Shown: piece after piece, positions 45,191 through 58,092 of the stretch
Layout of the letters: each line of letters begins with the position of its first letter
How positions within the stretch are numbered: the stretch's first letter is position 1
Made by a program: the position numbers and the translations under genes
The notes under the pieces: model-generated
What the model was told of the DNA's origin: nothing
Databases searched by the model: none
Seen by the model: the letters and a program-made list of their open reading frames with translations, nothing else
Source: Aegilops tauschii subsp. strangulata
Lineage: Eukaryota > Streptophyta > Magnoliopsida > Poales > Poaceae
DNA: 64,000 nt
Direction: 5' to 3'
NCBI RefSeq assembly: GCF_002575655.3
Contig: NC_053039.3
Location: 242,770,622-242,834,621, forward strand

Positions 45191-46096
45191 ACCGCAAAAC
45201 ATAAATGCAGAGCACCTCCAAAGTTCAAGCAGAGACTAAACATTGTAATTCATGGTAGAAAAGATCCAGTCATGATGCACCCAACATTAGCTACACACAA
45301 TGCATCAGCATGACAGCAGTGCTCTCAAGTTCTGGCGCTTATTTTAGAAGGTGATGACACAACATAAAAGTAAATAGATAGTCCCTTCGCAGAGGGCATC
45401 AGTGATTTGCAGAGGTGCCAAAGCTCAAGTTTTTAAAACATAGGTAAATGATATTTTGAGAAATGCACCCTTCTTGTTTACTTCACGGCCATCACTTATC
45501 AATATATTCCATGCTAAGCACGCTAGTGGCGGTTCCCAAGCGATAAAAGTAAAGGTTTACTCCCCCTCCACCAACAATCACACGCCACGGCTTGTCCGAA
45601 ACAACGGGTGCCGTCCATACCAAAAATAGTCCCGGGGGAGTTCTGTTTAATTATTTGCAATTTGAGTTCGGGACTGGGAATCCCTATTACCGCCCTTTTC
45701 TCGTGCGATGGTGAGTGAATAAACACTCATCCTGAGAATAACCCGCTTAGCATGGAAGATACCGACTACCTCCTGTCGTTCCATGAATGATCCAGGCACA
45801 CAAAAAGGATATTTATTTGAAGTTTTTTAGAGATGGCACATGCAAATTTACTTAGGACGGCAGGGTAATACCACATATAGGTAGGTATGGTGGACTCATC
45901 TGGAATAACTTGGGTTCAAGGTTTTTGATGTACAAGAAGAATTCCCACTTAGTACAGGCGAAGGCTAGCAAATAGGTTGAGAAGCGGCCAGCTAGAGAGC
46001 AACAACGATCATGAACATGCATTATGCATAAGTAACATTGGACACTAGCATGAGTAGGATATGAACACCATGAACATAAATATCATAGAGGCTATG
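45191..46096 (-). other. Gypsy D 3' untranslated region
   Basis: Long non-coding internal sequence that, from memory, precedes the 3' LTR in abundant wheat Gypsy families. Landmarks are AGTCCCGGGGGAGTTCTGTT (about 45630) and CATGAACATAAATATCATAG (about 46070). No gene. It stops at the Copia C 5' LTR. Confidence 0.55.
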
Positions 46097-47818
46097 TGTT
46101 GGAAATATGCCCTAGAGGCAATAATAAATTGGTTATTATTATATTTCCTTGTTCATGATAATCGTTTATTATCCATGCTAGAATTGTATTGATAGGAAAC
46201 TCAGATACATGTGTGGATACATAGACAACACCATGTCCCTAGTAAGCCTCTAGTTGACTAGCTCGTTGATCAATAGATGGTTACGGTTTCCTGACCATGG
46301 ACATTGGATGTCGTTGATAACGGGATCACATCATTAGGAGAATGATGTGATGGACAAGACCCAATCCTAAGCCTAGCACAAGATCGTGTAGTTCGTTTGC
46401 TAAGAGCTTTTCTAATGTCAAGTATCATTTCCTTAGACCATGAGATTGTGCAACTCCCGGATACCGTAGGAAAGCTTTGGGTGTACCAAACGTCACAACG
46501 TAACTGGGTGGCTATAAAGGTGCACTACAGGTATCTCCGAAAGTGTCTGTTGGGTTGGCACGAATCGAGACTGGGATTTGTCACTCCGTGTAAACGGAGA
46601 GGTATCTCTGGGCCCACTCGGTAGGACATCATCATTGTGAACAATGTGACCAAGGAGTTGATCACGGGATGATGTGTTATGGAATGAGTAAAGATACTTG
46701 CCGGTAACGAGATTGAACAAGGTATCGGGATACCGATGATCGAATCTCGGGCAAGTACTATACCGGTAGACAAAGGGAATTGTATACGGGATTGATTGAA
46801 TCCTTGACATCGTGGTTCATCCGATGAGATCATCGAGGAGCATGTGGGAGCCAACATGGGTATCCAGATCCCGCTGTTGGTTATTGACCGGAGGTTCGTC
46901 TCGGTCATGTCTGCGTGTCTCCCGAACCCGTAGGGTCTACACACTTAAGGTTCGGTGACGCTAGGGTTGTAGAGATATTAGTATGCGGTAACCCAAAAGT
47001 TGTTCGGAGTCCCGAATGAGATCCCAGACGTCACGAGGAGTTCCGGAATGGTCCGGAGGTAAAGATTTATATATGGGAAGTCTTGTTTTGGTCACCGGAA
47101 AAGTTTCGCGCATTATCGGTATTGTACCGGGAGTGCCGAAAGGGGTCCCGGGGTCCACCAAGGGGTCCACCTGCCCCGGGGGGGCCACATGGGCTGTGGG
47201 GTGTGCGCCTTGGCCTATATGGGCCAAGGGAACCAGCCCCAAGAGGCCCATGCGCCAAGAGATAAGGTAAAGGGAGAGTCCTAAAGGGCGAAGGCACCTC
47301 CTAGGGGCCTTGGGGAGGATGGACTCCTCCCTGGCCGCACCCTTCCTTGGAGGAAGGGCCAAGGCTGCGCCCCCCTCTCCCTTGGCCCTATATATAGTGG
47401 GGGGAAGGAAGGGCAGCAAACCCTAAGCCCTGGCGCCTCCCTCTCCCTCCCGTGACACATCTCCCTCCTCCCGCAGCGCTTGGCGAAGCCCTGTTGGAAT
47501 CCCGCTACTTCCACCACCACGCCGTCGTGCTGCTGGATCTCCATCAACCTCTCCTCCCCCCTTGCTGGATCAAGAAGGAGGAGACGTCGCTGCTCCGTAC
47601 GTGTGTTGAACGCGGAGGTGCCGTCCGTTCGGTGCTAGGATCATCGGTGATTTGGATCATGACGAGTACGACTCCATCAACCCCGTTCTCTTGAACGCTT
47701 CCGCTCGCGATCTACAAGGGTATGTAGATGCACTCTTTCCCTCTCGTTGCTATTAAACTCCATAGATTGATCTTGGTGATGCGTAGAAAATTTTGAATTT
47801 CTGCTACGTTCCCCAACA
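46097..47818 (+). repeat. 5' LTR of Copia C
   Basis: 1722 bases, TGTTGGAAATATGCCCTAGA to CTACGTTCCCCAACA. A CCTATATATAG TATA-box-like sequence lies near 47388, and a CCTAAGCCCTGG-type leader follows. Confidence 0.9.
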
Positions 47819-49000
47819 GTGGCATCATGAGCTAGGTCTATGCATAGTTTCTATGCACGAGTAGAACACAAAGTAGTTGTGGGCGTCGATTTTGTCAATT
47901 TACTTGCCGTTACTAGTCTTATCTTGATTCGGCGGCATCGTGGGATGAAGCGGCCCGGACCGACCTTACACGTACACTTACGTGAGACAGGTTCCACCGA
48001 CTGACATGCACTAGTTGCATAAGGTGGCTAGCGGGTGTCTGTCTCTCCCACTTTAGTCGGATTGGATTCGATGAAAAGGGTCCTTATGAAGGGTAAATAG
48101 AAATTGGCATATCACGTTGTGGCTTTTGCGTAGGTAAGAAACGTTCTTGCTAGAATCCCATAGCAGCCACGTAAAACATGCAACAACAATTAGAGGACGT
48201 CTAACTTGTTTTTGCAGGGTATGCTATGTGATGTGATATGGCCAAAAGGATGTGATGAATGATATATGTGATGTATGAGATTGATCATGTTCTTGTAATA
48301 GGAATCACGACTTGCATGTCGATGAGTATGACAACCGGCAGGAGCCATAGGAGTTGTCTTAATTTATTGTATGACTTGCGTGTCAATGAAAACGCCATGT
48401 AATTACTTTACTTTATTGCTAACCGTTAGCCATAGTAGTAGAAGTAATAGTTGGCGAGACAACTTCATGAAGACACAATGATGGAGATCATGGTGTCATG
48501 CCGGTGATGAAGGTGATCATGCCGCGCCTCGAAGATAGAGATCAAAGGTTTGGCCATATCACGTCACTTTATGATTTGCATGTGATGTTTGTCATGTTCA
48601 CATCTTATTTGCTTAGAACGACGATAGCATAAATAAGATGATCCCTCACTAAAATTTCAAGAGACGTGTTCCCCCTAATTGTGCACCGTTGCGAAGGTTC
48701 GTTGTTTCGAAGCACCACATGATGATCGGGTGTGATAGATTCTAACGTTCGCATACAACGGGTGTTGACGAGCCTAGCATGTACAGACATGGCCTCGGAA
48801 CACATGCGAAACACTTAGGTTGACTTGACGAGCCTAGCATGTACAGACATGGCCTCGGAACACAAGAGATCGAAAGGTCGAACATGAGTCGTATAGTAGA
48901 TGCGATCAACATGGAGATGTTCACCGATGATGACTAGTCCGTCTCACGTGATGATCGGACACGGCCTAGTTTGACTCGAATCATGTATCACTTAGATGAC
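47819..49000 (+). other. Copia C primer site and untranslated leader
   Basis: TGGCATCATGAGCTAGG right after the LTR is the initiator-Met-tRNA type primer site, with changes. The following 1.1 kb has no long frame. It contains a direct repeat: TGACGAGCCTAGCATGTACAG at 48767 and 48827 (60-bp unit, two copies). Confidence 0.7.
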
Positions 49001-52000
49001 TAGAGGGATGTCTATCTGAGTGGGAGTTCATTAAATAATCAGATGAACTTCATTATCATGAACATAGTCAAAAGGACTTTGCAAATTATGTCATAGCTTA
49101 CGCTTAAGTTCTACTGTTTAAGATATGTTCCTAGAGAAAATTTAGTTGAAAGTTGATAGTAGCAATTATGCGGACTGGGTCCGTAAACTGAGGATTGTCC
49201 TCATTGCTGCACAGAAAGCTTATGTCCTTAATGCACCACTCGGTGTGCTGAACCTCGAGCGTCGTCTGTAGATGTTGTGAAACATCTGACATACACGTTT
49301 TGATGACTACGTGATAGTTCAGTGCGTAATGCTAATGGTTTAGAATTGTGGCACCAAAGACGTTTTGAAACGTCGCAGAACATATGAGATGTTCCGAAGA
49401 CTGAAATTGAGATTTTAGACTAGTGCCCACGTCAAGAGGTATGAGACCCCTGACAAGTTTCTTAAGCCTGCAAACTAAGGGAGAAAAGCTCAATCGTTGA
49501 GCATGTGCTCAGATTGTCTGAGTACTACAATCCCTTGAATCGAGTGGGAGTTAATCTTCCAGATGAGATAGTGATGGTTCTCCATAGTCACTGCCACCAA
49601 GCTATTAGAGCTTCGTGATGAACTATAACATATCAGGGATAGATATGATGATCCTTGAGAAACTCGCGATGTTTGACACCGCAAAAGTTGAAATCAAGAA
49701 GGAGCATCAATTGTTGATGGTTAGTAAAACCACTAGTTTCAAGAAGGGCAAGGGAAGAAGGGATACTTCATGAAACAGCAAATCATTTGCTGCTCTAGTG
49801 AAGAATCCCAAGGTTGAACCCAAACCCGAGACTAAGTGCTTCTGTAATGAGGGGAACGGTCACTGAAGCAGAACTACCCTAGATACTTGGTAGATGAGAA
49901 GGCAGGCAAGGTCAACAGAAGTATATTGGATATACATTATATGAATGTGTACTTTACTAGTACTCTTAGCAGCACCAGGGTATTAGATACCGGTTCAGTT
50001 GCTAAGTATTAATAACTCGAAATAAAAGCTGTGGAATAAACGGAGACTAGCTAAAGGTGAGATGACGATATGTGTTGGAAGTGTTTCCAAGGTTGATGTG
50101 ATCAAGCATCGCATGCTCCCTCTACCATCGAGATTTGGTGTTTGCATTGAGCATGATTGGATTATGTTTATCGCAATACGGTTATTCATTTAAGGAGAAT
50201 AATGGTTACTTTGTTTATTTGAATAATACCTTCAATGGTCTTGCACCTAAAATGAATCTCGATCGTAGTGATACACATGTTCATGCCAAAAGATATAAGA
50301 TAATAATGATAGTACCACATACTTGTGGCACTGCCATTTGAGTCATATTAGTATAAAACGCATGAAGAAGCTCCATGTAGATGGATCTTTGGACTCAGTC
50401 GTTTTTGAAAAGATTGAGACATGCGAACCATGTCTATTGGTATATATGCATGAAGAAACTCCATGCAGATGGATCGTTTGGACTCACTTGATTTTGAATC
50501 ACTTGAGACATGCAAATCATACCACATGGGCAAGATGACTGAAAGGCCTCGTTTTCAGTAAGATGGAACAAGAGAGCAACTTATTGGAAGTAATACATTT
50601 TGATGTATGCAGTCCAATGAGTGCTGAGGCATGCAGTGGATATCGTTATGTTCTTACTTCACAGATGGTTTGAGTAGATGCTGAGTGTATTTACTTGATG
50701 AAACACAAGTCTGAATTATTGAAAGGTTCAAGTAATTTCATAGTGAAGTTGAAGATCGTCGTGACAAGAGGATAAAATGTCTGTGATATGATCATAGAGA
50801 TGAGTATCTGAGTTACGAGTTTGGCACACAATTAAGACATTGTGGAAAGTGTTTCACAATTAATACCGCCTGGAACACCACAGTGTGATGGTGTGTCCGA
50901 ACATCATAACTGCACCCTATTAGATATGGTGCATACCATGATGTCTCTTGTCGAATTACCACTATCGTTTATGGATTAGGCATTAGAGACAACCGCATTC
51001 ACTTTAAAGGGGCACCACGCAATTCCGTTGAGACGACACCGTTTAGAGAAACCTAAGTTGTCGTTTCTTAAAAGTTTGGGGCTGCGATGCTTATGTGAAA
51101 AAGTTTCAGGCTGATAAGCTCGAACCCAAAGCGGATAAATGCATCTTCATAGAATACCCAAAACAGTTGGGTATACCTCCTATTTCAGATCTGGAAGCAA
51201 GAGTAATTGCTTCTAGAAATAGGTCCTTTCTCGAGGAAAAGTTTCTCTCGAAAGAATTGAGTGGGAGGATGGTGGAGACTTGATGAGGTTATTGAACCAT
51301 AACTTCAACTAGTGTGTAGCAGGGCACATGAAGTTGTTCCTGTGGCACCTACACCAATTGAAGTGGAAGCTTATGATAGTGATCATGAAACTTCGGATCA
51401 AGTCACTACCAAACCTCGTAGGACGACGAGGATGCGTGCTACTTCAGAGTGGTACGTGATCCTGTCTGAGATATCATGTTGTTGGACAATACTGAACCTA
51501 CGAGCTATGGAGAAGCCATGGTGGGCCCATATTCCGACAAATGGTTAGAAGCCATGAAATCCGAGATAAATGGATCTTTGAGAAGAAGACGGACGTGGAC
51601 GGTAATGTTACCGTCTATGAAGCTCGACTTGTGGCAAAGAGTATTTCCACGAGTTCAAGGAGTTGACTACGATGAGATTTTCTCATCCGTAGCGATGCTT
51701 AAGTCCGTCGGAATCATGTTAGCATTAGCTGCATTTATGAAATCTGGCAGATGGATGTCAAAACAAGTTTCCTTACCAGTTTTCGTAAGGAAAGGTTGTA
51801 TGTGATACAATCAGAAAGGTTTTGTCGATCCTAAGGATGCTAAAAGGTATGCTAGCTCCAGCGATCCTTCCATGGACTAGAGCAAGCATCTCGGAGTCAG
51901 AATATACGCTTTGATGGAGTGATCAAAGTTTTTGGGTTTATACAAAGTTTATTAGAAACTTGTATTTACAATAAAGTGAGTGGGAGCGCTACAACATTTC

Positions 52001-52750
52001 TGATAAGTATATGTGAATGACATATTGTTGATCCGAAATGATGTAAAATTTCAGGAAAGCATAAAGGGTTGTTTGAAAGGAGTTTTTCAAAGGAAGACCT
52101 GGATAAAAGCTGCTTACATATTGGGCATCAAGATCTATAGAGATAGATCAAGACGCCTGATGATACTTTCAAAGAACGCACACCTTGACATGATTTTGAA
52201 AGAGTTCAAAATAGATCAGCAAAGAAATAGTTCTTGGCTGTGTTACAAGGTGTGAGTATTGAGTAAGACTCAAGACCTGACCACAGCAGAAGAAAGAGAA
52301 AGGACGAAGGTCGTCCCCTATGCTTCAGACGTAGGCTCTACAGTATGCTATGCTGTGTACCGCACATGAAGTGTGCCTTGCCATGAGTTGGTCAAGGGGT
52401 ACAATAGTGATCCGGGAATGGATCACATGACAGCGGTCGAACTTATCCTTAGTATCTAGTTGACTAAGGAATTTTCTCGATTATGGAGGTGAAAAGGAGT
52501 TCGTCGTAAAGGGTTATGTCGATGCGAACTTTGACACTAATCCGGATGGCTCTGAGTAGTAAACCGGATTCGTATAGTAGAGCAGTTATTTGAAATGGCT
52601 CCAAATAGCGCGTGGTAGCATCCACAAGATGACATAGATATTCGTAAAGCACACACGGATCTGAAAGGTTCAGACCCATTGACTAATAACCTCTCTCACA
52701 AGCATAACCTGATCAAACCAGAACTCATTGAGTGCTAATCACATAGAGAT
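49001..52750 (+). pseudogene. Copia C gag-pol, heavily decayed
   Basis: Fragments occur in the normal order: gag (49080-49900, with KVEIKKEHQLLMVSKTT-like sequence), protease LDTGSVAKY (about 49983), a His/Cys block (50320-50530), integrase with NGVSE-type motif decayed near 50890 and CDAYVKKFQADKLEPKADK (51080-51140), reverse transcriptase PRVQGVDYDEIFSSVAMLKS (51648-51710), the polymerase box with YVNDILLI instead of YVDDILLI (about 52008), YILGIKIYRDRSRRLMILS (52118), and RNase H remnants to 52750. Dozens of stops and frame changes rule out a product. It is more decayed than Copia A. Confidence 0.8.
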
Positions 52751-52857
52751 GTGAACTAGATTGTTGACTCTAGTAAACTCTTTGGATGTTGGTCACATGG
52801 TGATGTGACCTATGAGTGTTAATCACATGGTGATGTGGACTAGATTATTGACTCTAG

Positions 52858-52871
52858 TGCAAGTGGGAGAC
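52858..52871 (+). other. Polypurine tract of Copia C
   Basis: GCAAGTGGGAGAC ends directly at the 3' LTR. The same motif, on the minus strand, precedes the Copia A 3' LTR at 25690. Confidence 0.8.
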
Positions 52872-54632
52872 TGTTGGAAATATGCCCTAGAGGCAATAAT
52901 AAATTGGTTATTATTATATTTCCTTGTTCACGATAATCGTTTATTATCCATGCTGCAATTATATTGATAGGAAACTCAGATACATGTGTGGATACATAGA
53001 CAACACCATGTCCCTAGTAAGCCTCTAGTTGACTAGCTCGTTGATCAATAGATGGTTACGGTTTCCTGACCATGGACATTGGATGTCGTTGATAACGGGA
53101 TCACATCATTAGGAGAATGATGTGATGGGCAAGACCCAATCCTAAGCCTAACACAAGATCGTGTAGTTCGTTTGCTCAGAGCTTTTCTAACGTCAAGTAT
53201 CAGTTCCTTAGACCATGAGATTGTGCAACTCCCGGATACCGTAGGAATGCTTTGGGTGTACCAAACATCACAACGTAACTGGGTGGCTATAAAGGTGCAC
53301 TACAGGTATCTCCGAAAGTGTCTGTTGGGTTGGCACGAATCGAGACTGGGATTTGTCACTCCGTGTAAACGGAGAGGTATCTCTGGGCCCACTCGGTAGG
53401 ACATCATCATAATGTGCACAGTGTGACCAAGGAGTTGATCACGGGATGATGTGAGTTACGGAACGAGTAAAGAGACTTGCCGGTAACGAGATTGAACAAG
53501 GTATCGGGATACCGACGATCGAATCTCGGGCAAGTAACATATCGATAGACAAAGGGAATTGCATACGGGATTGATTGAATCCCCGACATCATGGTTCATC
53601 CGATGAGATCATCGTGGAACATGTGGGAGCCAACATGGGTATCCAGATCCTGCTGTTGGTTATTGACCGGAGAACGTCTCGGTCATGTCTGCATGGTTCC
53701 CGAACCCGTAGGGTCTACACGCTTAAGGTTCGATGACGCTAGGGTTATAGGGAAAGCATGTACGTGGTTACCGAATGTTGTTCGGAGTCCCGGATGAGAT
53801 CTCGGACATCACGAGGAGTTCCGGAATGGTCCGTAGGTAAAGATTTATATATGGGAAGTCCTGTTTTGGTCACCGGAAAAGTTTCGGGTAATATCGGTAA
53901 TGTACCGGGACCACCGGGAGGGTCCCGGGGGTCCACCAAGTGGGGCCACCGGCCCCAGAGGGCAGCATGGGCCAAGTGTGGGAGGGGACCATCCCCAGGT
54001 GGGCTGGTGCGCCCCCCACCAGGGCCCAAGGCGCCTAGGGTTTGGGGAGGGGGGCGCCTCCACCTTGCTTGGGGGGCAAGTTTCCCCCTCTCCCCCCTTG
54101 GCCGCCGCCCTAGATGGGTTTTGGGGCTGCCGCACCCCTTGGGGTGGAAACCCTAGAGGGGGCGCAGCCCCCTCCCTCTCCCCTATATATAGTTGAGGCA
54201 TTGGGGGCTGCAAACACATGAGTTTTCCTCTCCCTGATGCAGCCCTTCCTCCTCCTCCTCCTCTCCCGCGGTGCTTGGCGAAGCCCTGCGGGATTGCCAC
54301 GCTCCTCCACCACCACCACGCCGTCGTGCTGCTGCTGGATGGAGTCTTCCCCAACCTCTCCCTCTCTCCTTGCTGGATCAAGGCGTGGGAGACGTCACCG
54401 GGCTGCACGTGTGTTGAACGCGGAGGCACCGTTCTTCGGTGCTTAGATCGGAATCAACCGCGATCTGAATCGCTACGAGTACGACTCCTTCATCCGCGTT
54501 CTTGCAACGCTTCCGCATCGCAATCTACAAGGGTATGTAGATGCACTCCCCTTCCCCTCGTTTCTAGATTACTCCATAGATTGATCTTGGTGATGCGTAG
54601 AAAATTTTGAATTTCTGCTACGTTCCCCAACA
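52872..54632 (+). repeat. 3' LTR of Copia C
   Basis: 1761 bases, TGTTGGAAATATGCCC to CCCCAACA, 39 bases longer than the 5' LTR. The GC-rich segment 53900-54200 is clearly different from 47125-47400 of the 5' LTR. TATA-like CCTATATATAG lies near 54182. Confidence 0.9.
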
Positions 54633-54915
54633 CTCTATCCTTACAAGCAAGAATGTCTCTAGTTGTCTCCTCATTCATAACATAGCCTTCCGGTACCTTA
54701 GGCAATTCATATCTAGGAGGGCTAGTTCTAGTAGGTGTCTCAAGATTTCCAGTTTCAAGCTCATCATCCGTTTCAACAATATCATGTTGTCTTACTCTAG
54801 AAATTTGTTCATCAAGAAAGTCACCTAGTGGCACATCATCATCATCAAGCAAGGTACTAGCATCATCATAACTATCATTCATAGCAGAAGTAGCATCATC
54901 AATAACTTGTGACAT
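54633..54915 (-). pseudogene. Gypsy D gag start, truncated
   Basis: ATG at 54915 begins MSQVIDDATSAMNDSYDDAS, followed by an Asp-rich stretch and PPRYELPKVPEGYVMNEETT. The frame reaches the Copia C border at 54633; codons beyond it belong to the LTR. This is the acidic N-terminal part of the polyprotein in the Sabrina/WHAM-type Gypsy group as I remember it. 54916-55101 is leader. Confidence 0.6.
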
Positions 54916-55101
54916 ATCAGGATTAATAGCATGTGGTGGTGTTGCAAATTTACTTATACAGAAGGTGAATCCAAAGCAGAGCTAGATGGCAGTTCCTTAC
55001 CTCCCTCGTCTTAGAGGGATAAATCTTAGTCTTAGCATCCTTCAGATTCTTCATAGTGATAAATTGATAACAATCCCAAGTGACTCAACAAATATAGCTA
55101 T

Positions 55102-55121
55102 GCTCACCAGCAACGGCGCCA
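55102..55121 (-). other. Primer-binding site of Gypsy D
   Basis: TGGCGCCGTTGCTGGTGAGC on the minus strand, 11 bases inside the LTR end at 55133. Same type as that of G1. Confidence 0.8.
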
Positions 55122-55132
55122 GAAAAAGGTCT

Positions 55133-56574
55133 TCATAACCCACAAGTATAGGGGATCGCAACAGTTTTCGAGGGTAGAGTATTCAACCCAAATTTATAGA
55201 TTTGACACAAGGGAGCCAAAGAATATTTGTAAGTATTAGCAGCTGAGTTGTCAATTCAACCACACCTGGAGATTAATTATCTGCAACAATGTGATCAGTA
55301 GCAAAGTAATATGATAGTTTTGATAATAGTAGCAGCAGCAATGGTAACGGTAACAGTGATAGCAGTAGTTTTGTAGCAAGTGCAATAGTAACGATAGCAG
55401 TAGTAACTTAGCAAGAACAATATAAGAGAAATTCGTAGGCATTGGATCGGTAATTTGTTGGATGATATTCATCATGTGACAGTCATAACCTAGGGCGATA
55501 CGGCAATAGCTCCAGTTCATAAATATAATGTAGGCACGTATTCCATAAATAGTCATACGTGCTTATGGAAAGAACTTGCATGACATCTTTTGTCCTACCC
55601 CCCATGGCAGCGGGTCCCAATTGGAAACTAAGGGCCTCTTTGCTTCGTAGGATTTCCAAAACGCAGGAATAGGAAAAACATGGGATTGGGGTGGAATGTC
55701 GTCTTGAATCCTATAGGATTGTACGCGTGTTTGATTGTGCATGAAAAACGTAGGATTCTTTCAAAGAGGTTTGAGTGGATGGAAAGTTTCCTATAAAATC
55801 TAGTGCAAATGAATCCTATGGAAAAATTCCTATGGTTTAAAATCCTATGAATCAAACAACCAAGATAGGAAAAAATCCTAAGGATTAGAATCCTCCAAAA
55901 TTCCTTTCAGAATCCTTTGAATCAAAGAAGCCCTAAGGGATATTAAGGCCTCCTTTTAAAATAGAACCAGAACAAAGCATTAACACACTACATGAACTCC
56001 TCAAACTACGGTCATCACCGGGAGTGGTCCCGACTATTGTCACTCCGGGGTTGCCAGATCATAACACATAGTAGGTGACTATAACTTGCAAGATCGGATC
56101 TAGAACATGGATATAATGGTGATAACATAAACGGTTCAGATCTGAAATCATGGCACCCGGGCCCAAAGTGACAAGCATTAAGCATGGCAAAGTCATAGCA
56201 ACATCAATCTCACAACATAGTGGATACTAGGGATCGGGCCCTAACAAAACTAACTAGATTACATGATGAATCTCATCCAACTCCTCACCGACCAGCGAGC
56301 CTACGAAGGAATTGCTCGCTCCCAGTGGGGAGCAGCATGGAATTGGCGATGGAGAAGGGTTGGTGATGACGAAGATCGAAGATCCCCCTCTTCCGAGCCC
56401 CAAACGGACTCCAGATCTAGCCCCCCGATGAAGAACAGGAGGTGACGGCGGCTCCGTCTCATGGAACGCGATAATTCTTTCTCCCTGATTTATTTCTGGA
56501 AAAATGTGATTTTATAGCGTAGGTTTCAGGGTCTGCGGGGCCACCAGGTGGGGACAACCCACCTGGGCACGCCT
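55133..56574 (-). repeat. 5' LTR of Gypsy D, outer end missing, with MITE
   Basis: It parallels 44007-45150. The terminal TG (plus strand) has become TC at 55133. A MITE is inserted at 55632-55933. The LTR is cut at about 56574, where Copia LTR sequence begins, so the element has no visible outer 5' end or target duplication. Confidence 0.8.
55632..55933. mobile_element. PIF/Harbinger-type MITE, 302 bp
   Basis: The ends are GGGCCTCTTTG and, inverted, GGGCTTCTTTGATTC. TAA flanks both sides (55629-55631, 55934-55936). The sister LTR of Gypsy D at 44498-44506 lacks the insertion and shows the empty site. No coding capacity; it is mobilised in trans by a Harbinger transposase. Confidence 0.85.
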
Positions 56575-57768
56575 GGGAGGGCCGAATCCTCCCCTTTCCT
56601 TTCTCCCTTCCCTTCCTTTCCTTCTCCTCCTATTAGGCCTATAGGGGGTGCACCAGCCCCTTTTGGGGCTGGTCTGTCCCACTGTTGGCCCATTAGGCCC
56701 ATATAGCTTGCCGGGGGTTGCTTCGAAACCCTTCCGGTGACCCAATACGTACCTGGTACCCCCATAACACTTCCGGTGTCCGAATACTATCGCCCTATAT
56801 ATGAATCTTTACCTCTTGATCATTTCGAGAATCCTCGTTATGTTTGTGATCTCACCCGGGATTCCGAACAACATTCGGTCACCAAATCACATAACTCATA
56901 TAATACAAATCGTCATCGAATGTTAAGCGTGCGGACCCTACGGGTTCGAGAACTATGTAGACATGACCGAGACACCTCTCTGGTCAATAACCAACAGCGG
57001 AACCTGGATGCCAATATTGGTTCCTACATATTCTACGAAGATCTTTATCGGTCAAACCATAATGACATCATACGTAATTCCCTTTGTCATTGGTATGTTA
57101 CTTGCCTGAGATTCGATCGTCGGTATGTTCATAACTAGTTCAATCTCATTACCGACAAGTCTCTTTACTCGTTCCATAATGCATCATCCCGCAACTAACT
57201 CATTAGTCACATTGCTTGCAAGGCTTATCATGATGTGCATTACCGAGAGGGTCAAGAGATACCTCCCCGATACTCGGAGTGAAAAATCCTAATCTCGATC
57301 TATGCCAACCCAACAAACACCTTCGGAGATACCAGTAGAGCATCTTTATAATCACCCAGTTACGTTGTGACATTTGATAGCACACAAGGTATTCCTCCGG
57401 TATTGGGGAGTTGTATAATCTCATAGTCAAAGGAATATGTATAAGTCATGAAGAAATCAATAGCAATAAAACTTAACGATCATTATGCTAAGCTAAAGGA
57501 TGGGTCTTGTCCATCACATCATTCTCCTAATGATGTGATCCCGTTCATCAAATGACAACACATGTCTATGGTTAGGAAACTTAACCATCTTTGATTAACG
57601 AGCTAGTTTACTAGAGGCATACTAGGGACACTGTGTTTTGTCTATGTATCCACACATGTATCATGTTTCCGGTTAATACAATTCTAGCATGAAATAATAA
57701 ACATTTATCATGATATAAGGAAATATAAATAACAACTTTATTATTGCCTCTAGGGCATATTTCCTTCA
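56575..57768 (-). repeat. Copia LTR Y, truncated
   Basis: On the minus strand it begins TGAAGGAAATATGCCCTAGA at 57768 and is cut at 56575 in its GC-rich middle. It was inserted in LTR X near that LTR's 3' end (right flank TCTAC). The partner flank was lost in the junction with Gypsy D. Confidence 0.8.
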
Positions 57769-58092
57769 TCTACGTACCCTCGTAGACCGAAAGCGGAAGC
57801 GTTTGACAACACGGTTGATATAGTTGAACTTCTTCTAGCTCCGATCGATCAAGTACCGAACGTACGGCACCTCTGAGTTCTACACACGTTCAACGATGAC
57901 GTCCCTCACCTTCTTGATCCAGCAAGGTGTTGAGGAAGTAGATGAGTTCCGTCAACATGTCGGCATGGTCACGGTGATGATGAAGTGATTCTCGTAGGGC
58001 TTCGCCTAAGCACCGCACAACTATGACCGGGGGTGTAAACTGTGGAGGTGGTGCCGCACACGGCTAACGATGGTGTGTTCTAGGTGCCCCCT
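57769..58092 (-). repeat. Copia LTR X, 3' piece
   Basis: GTAGACCGAAAGCGGAAGCG and GATCGATCAAGTACCGAACG match the corresponding part of the Copia A 5' LTR (41041-41120). It is interrupted at 58093 by the Sukkula-like element; CCCCT 58088-58092 is the duplicated target. Confidence 0.8.

Larger units (their letters stand above)
46097..54632 (+). mobile_element. Copia element C, full length but with unlike LTRs
   Basis: Plus-strand order: 5' LTR (46097-47818), primer site, leader, gag, protease, integrase, reverse transcriptase, RNase H remnant, polypurine tract, 3' LTR (52872-54632). The flanking 5-mers do not match (CTATG left, CTCTA right). The left flank is the 3' untranslated region of Gypsy D, the right flank its gag start. 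The LTRs agree closely in their first 900 bases but differ strongly in the GC-rich middle. It is therefore probably a recombinant of two insertions. No coding region is intact. Confidence 0.8.
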
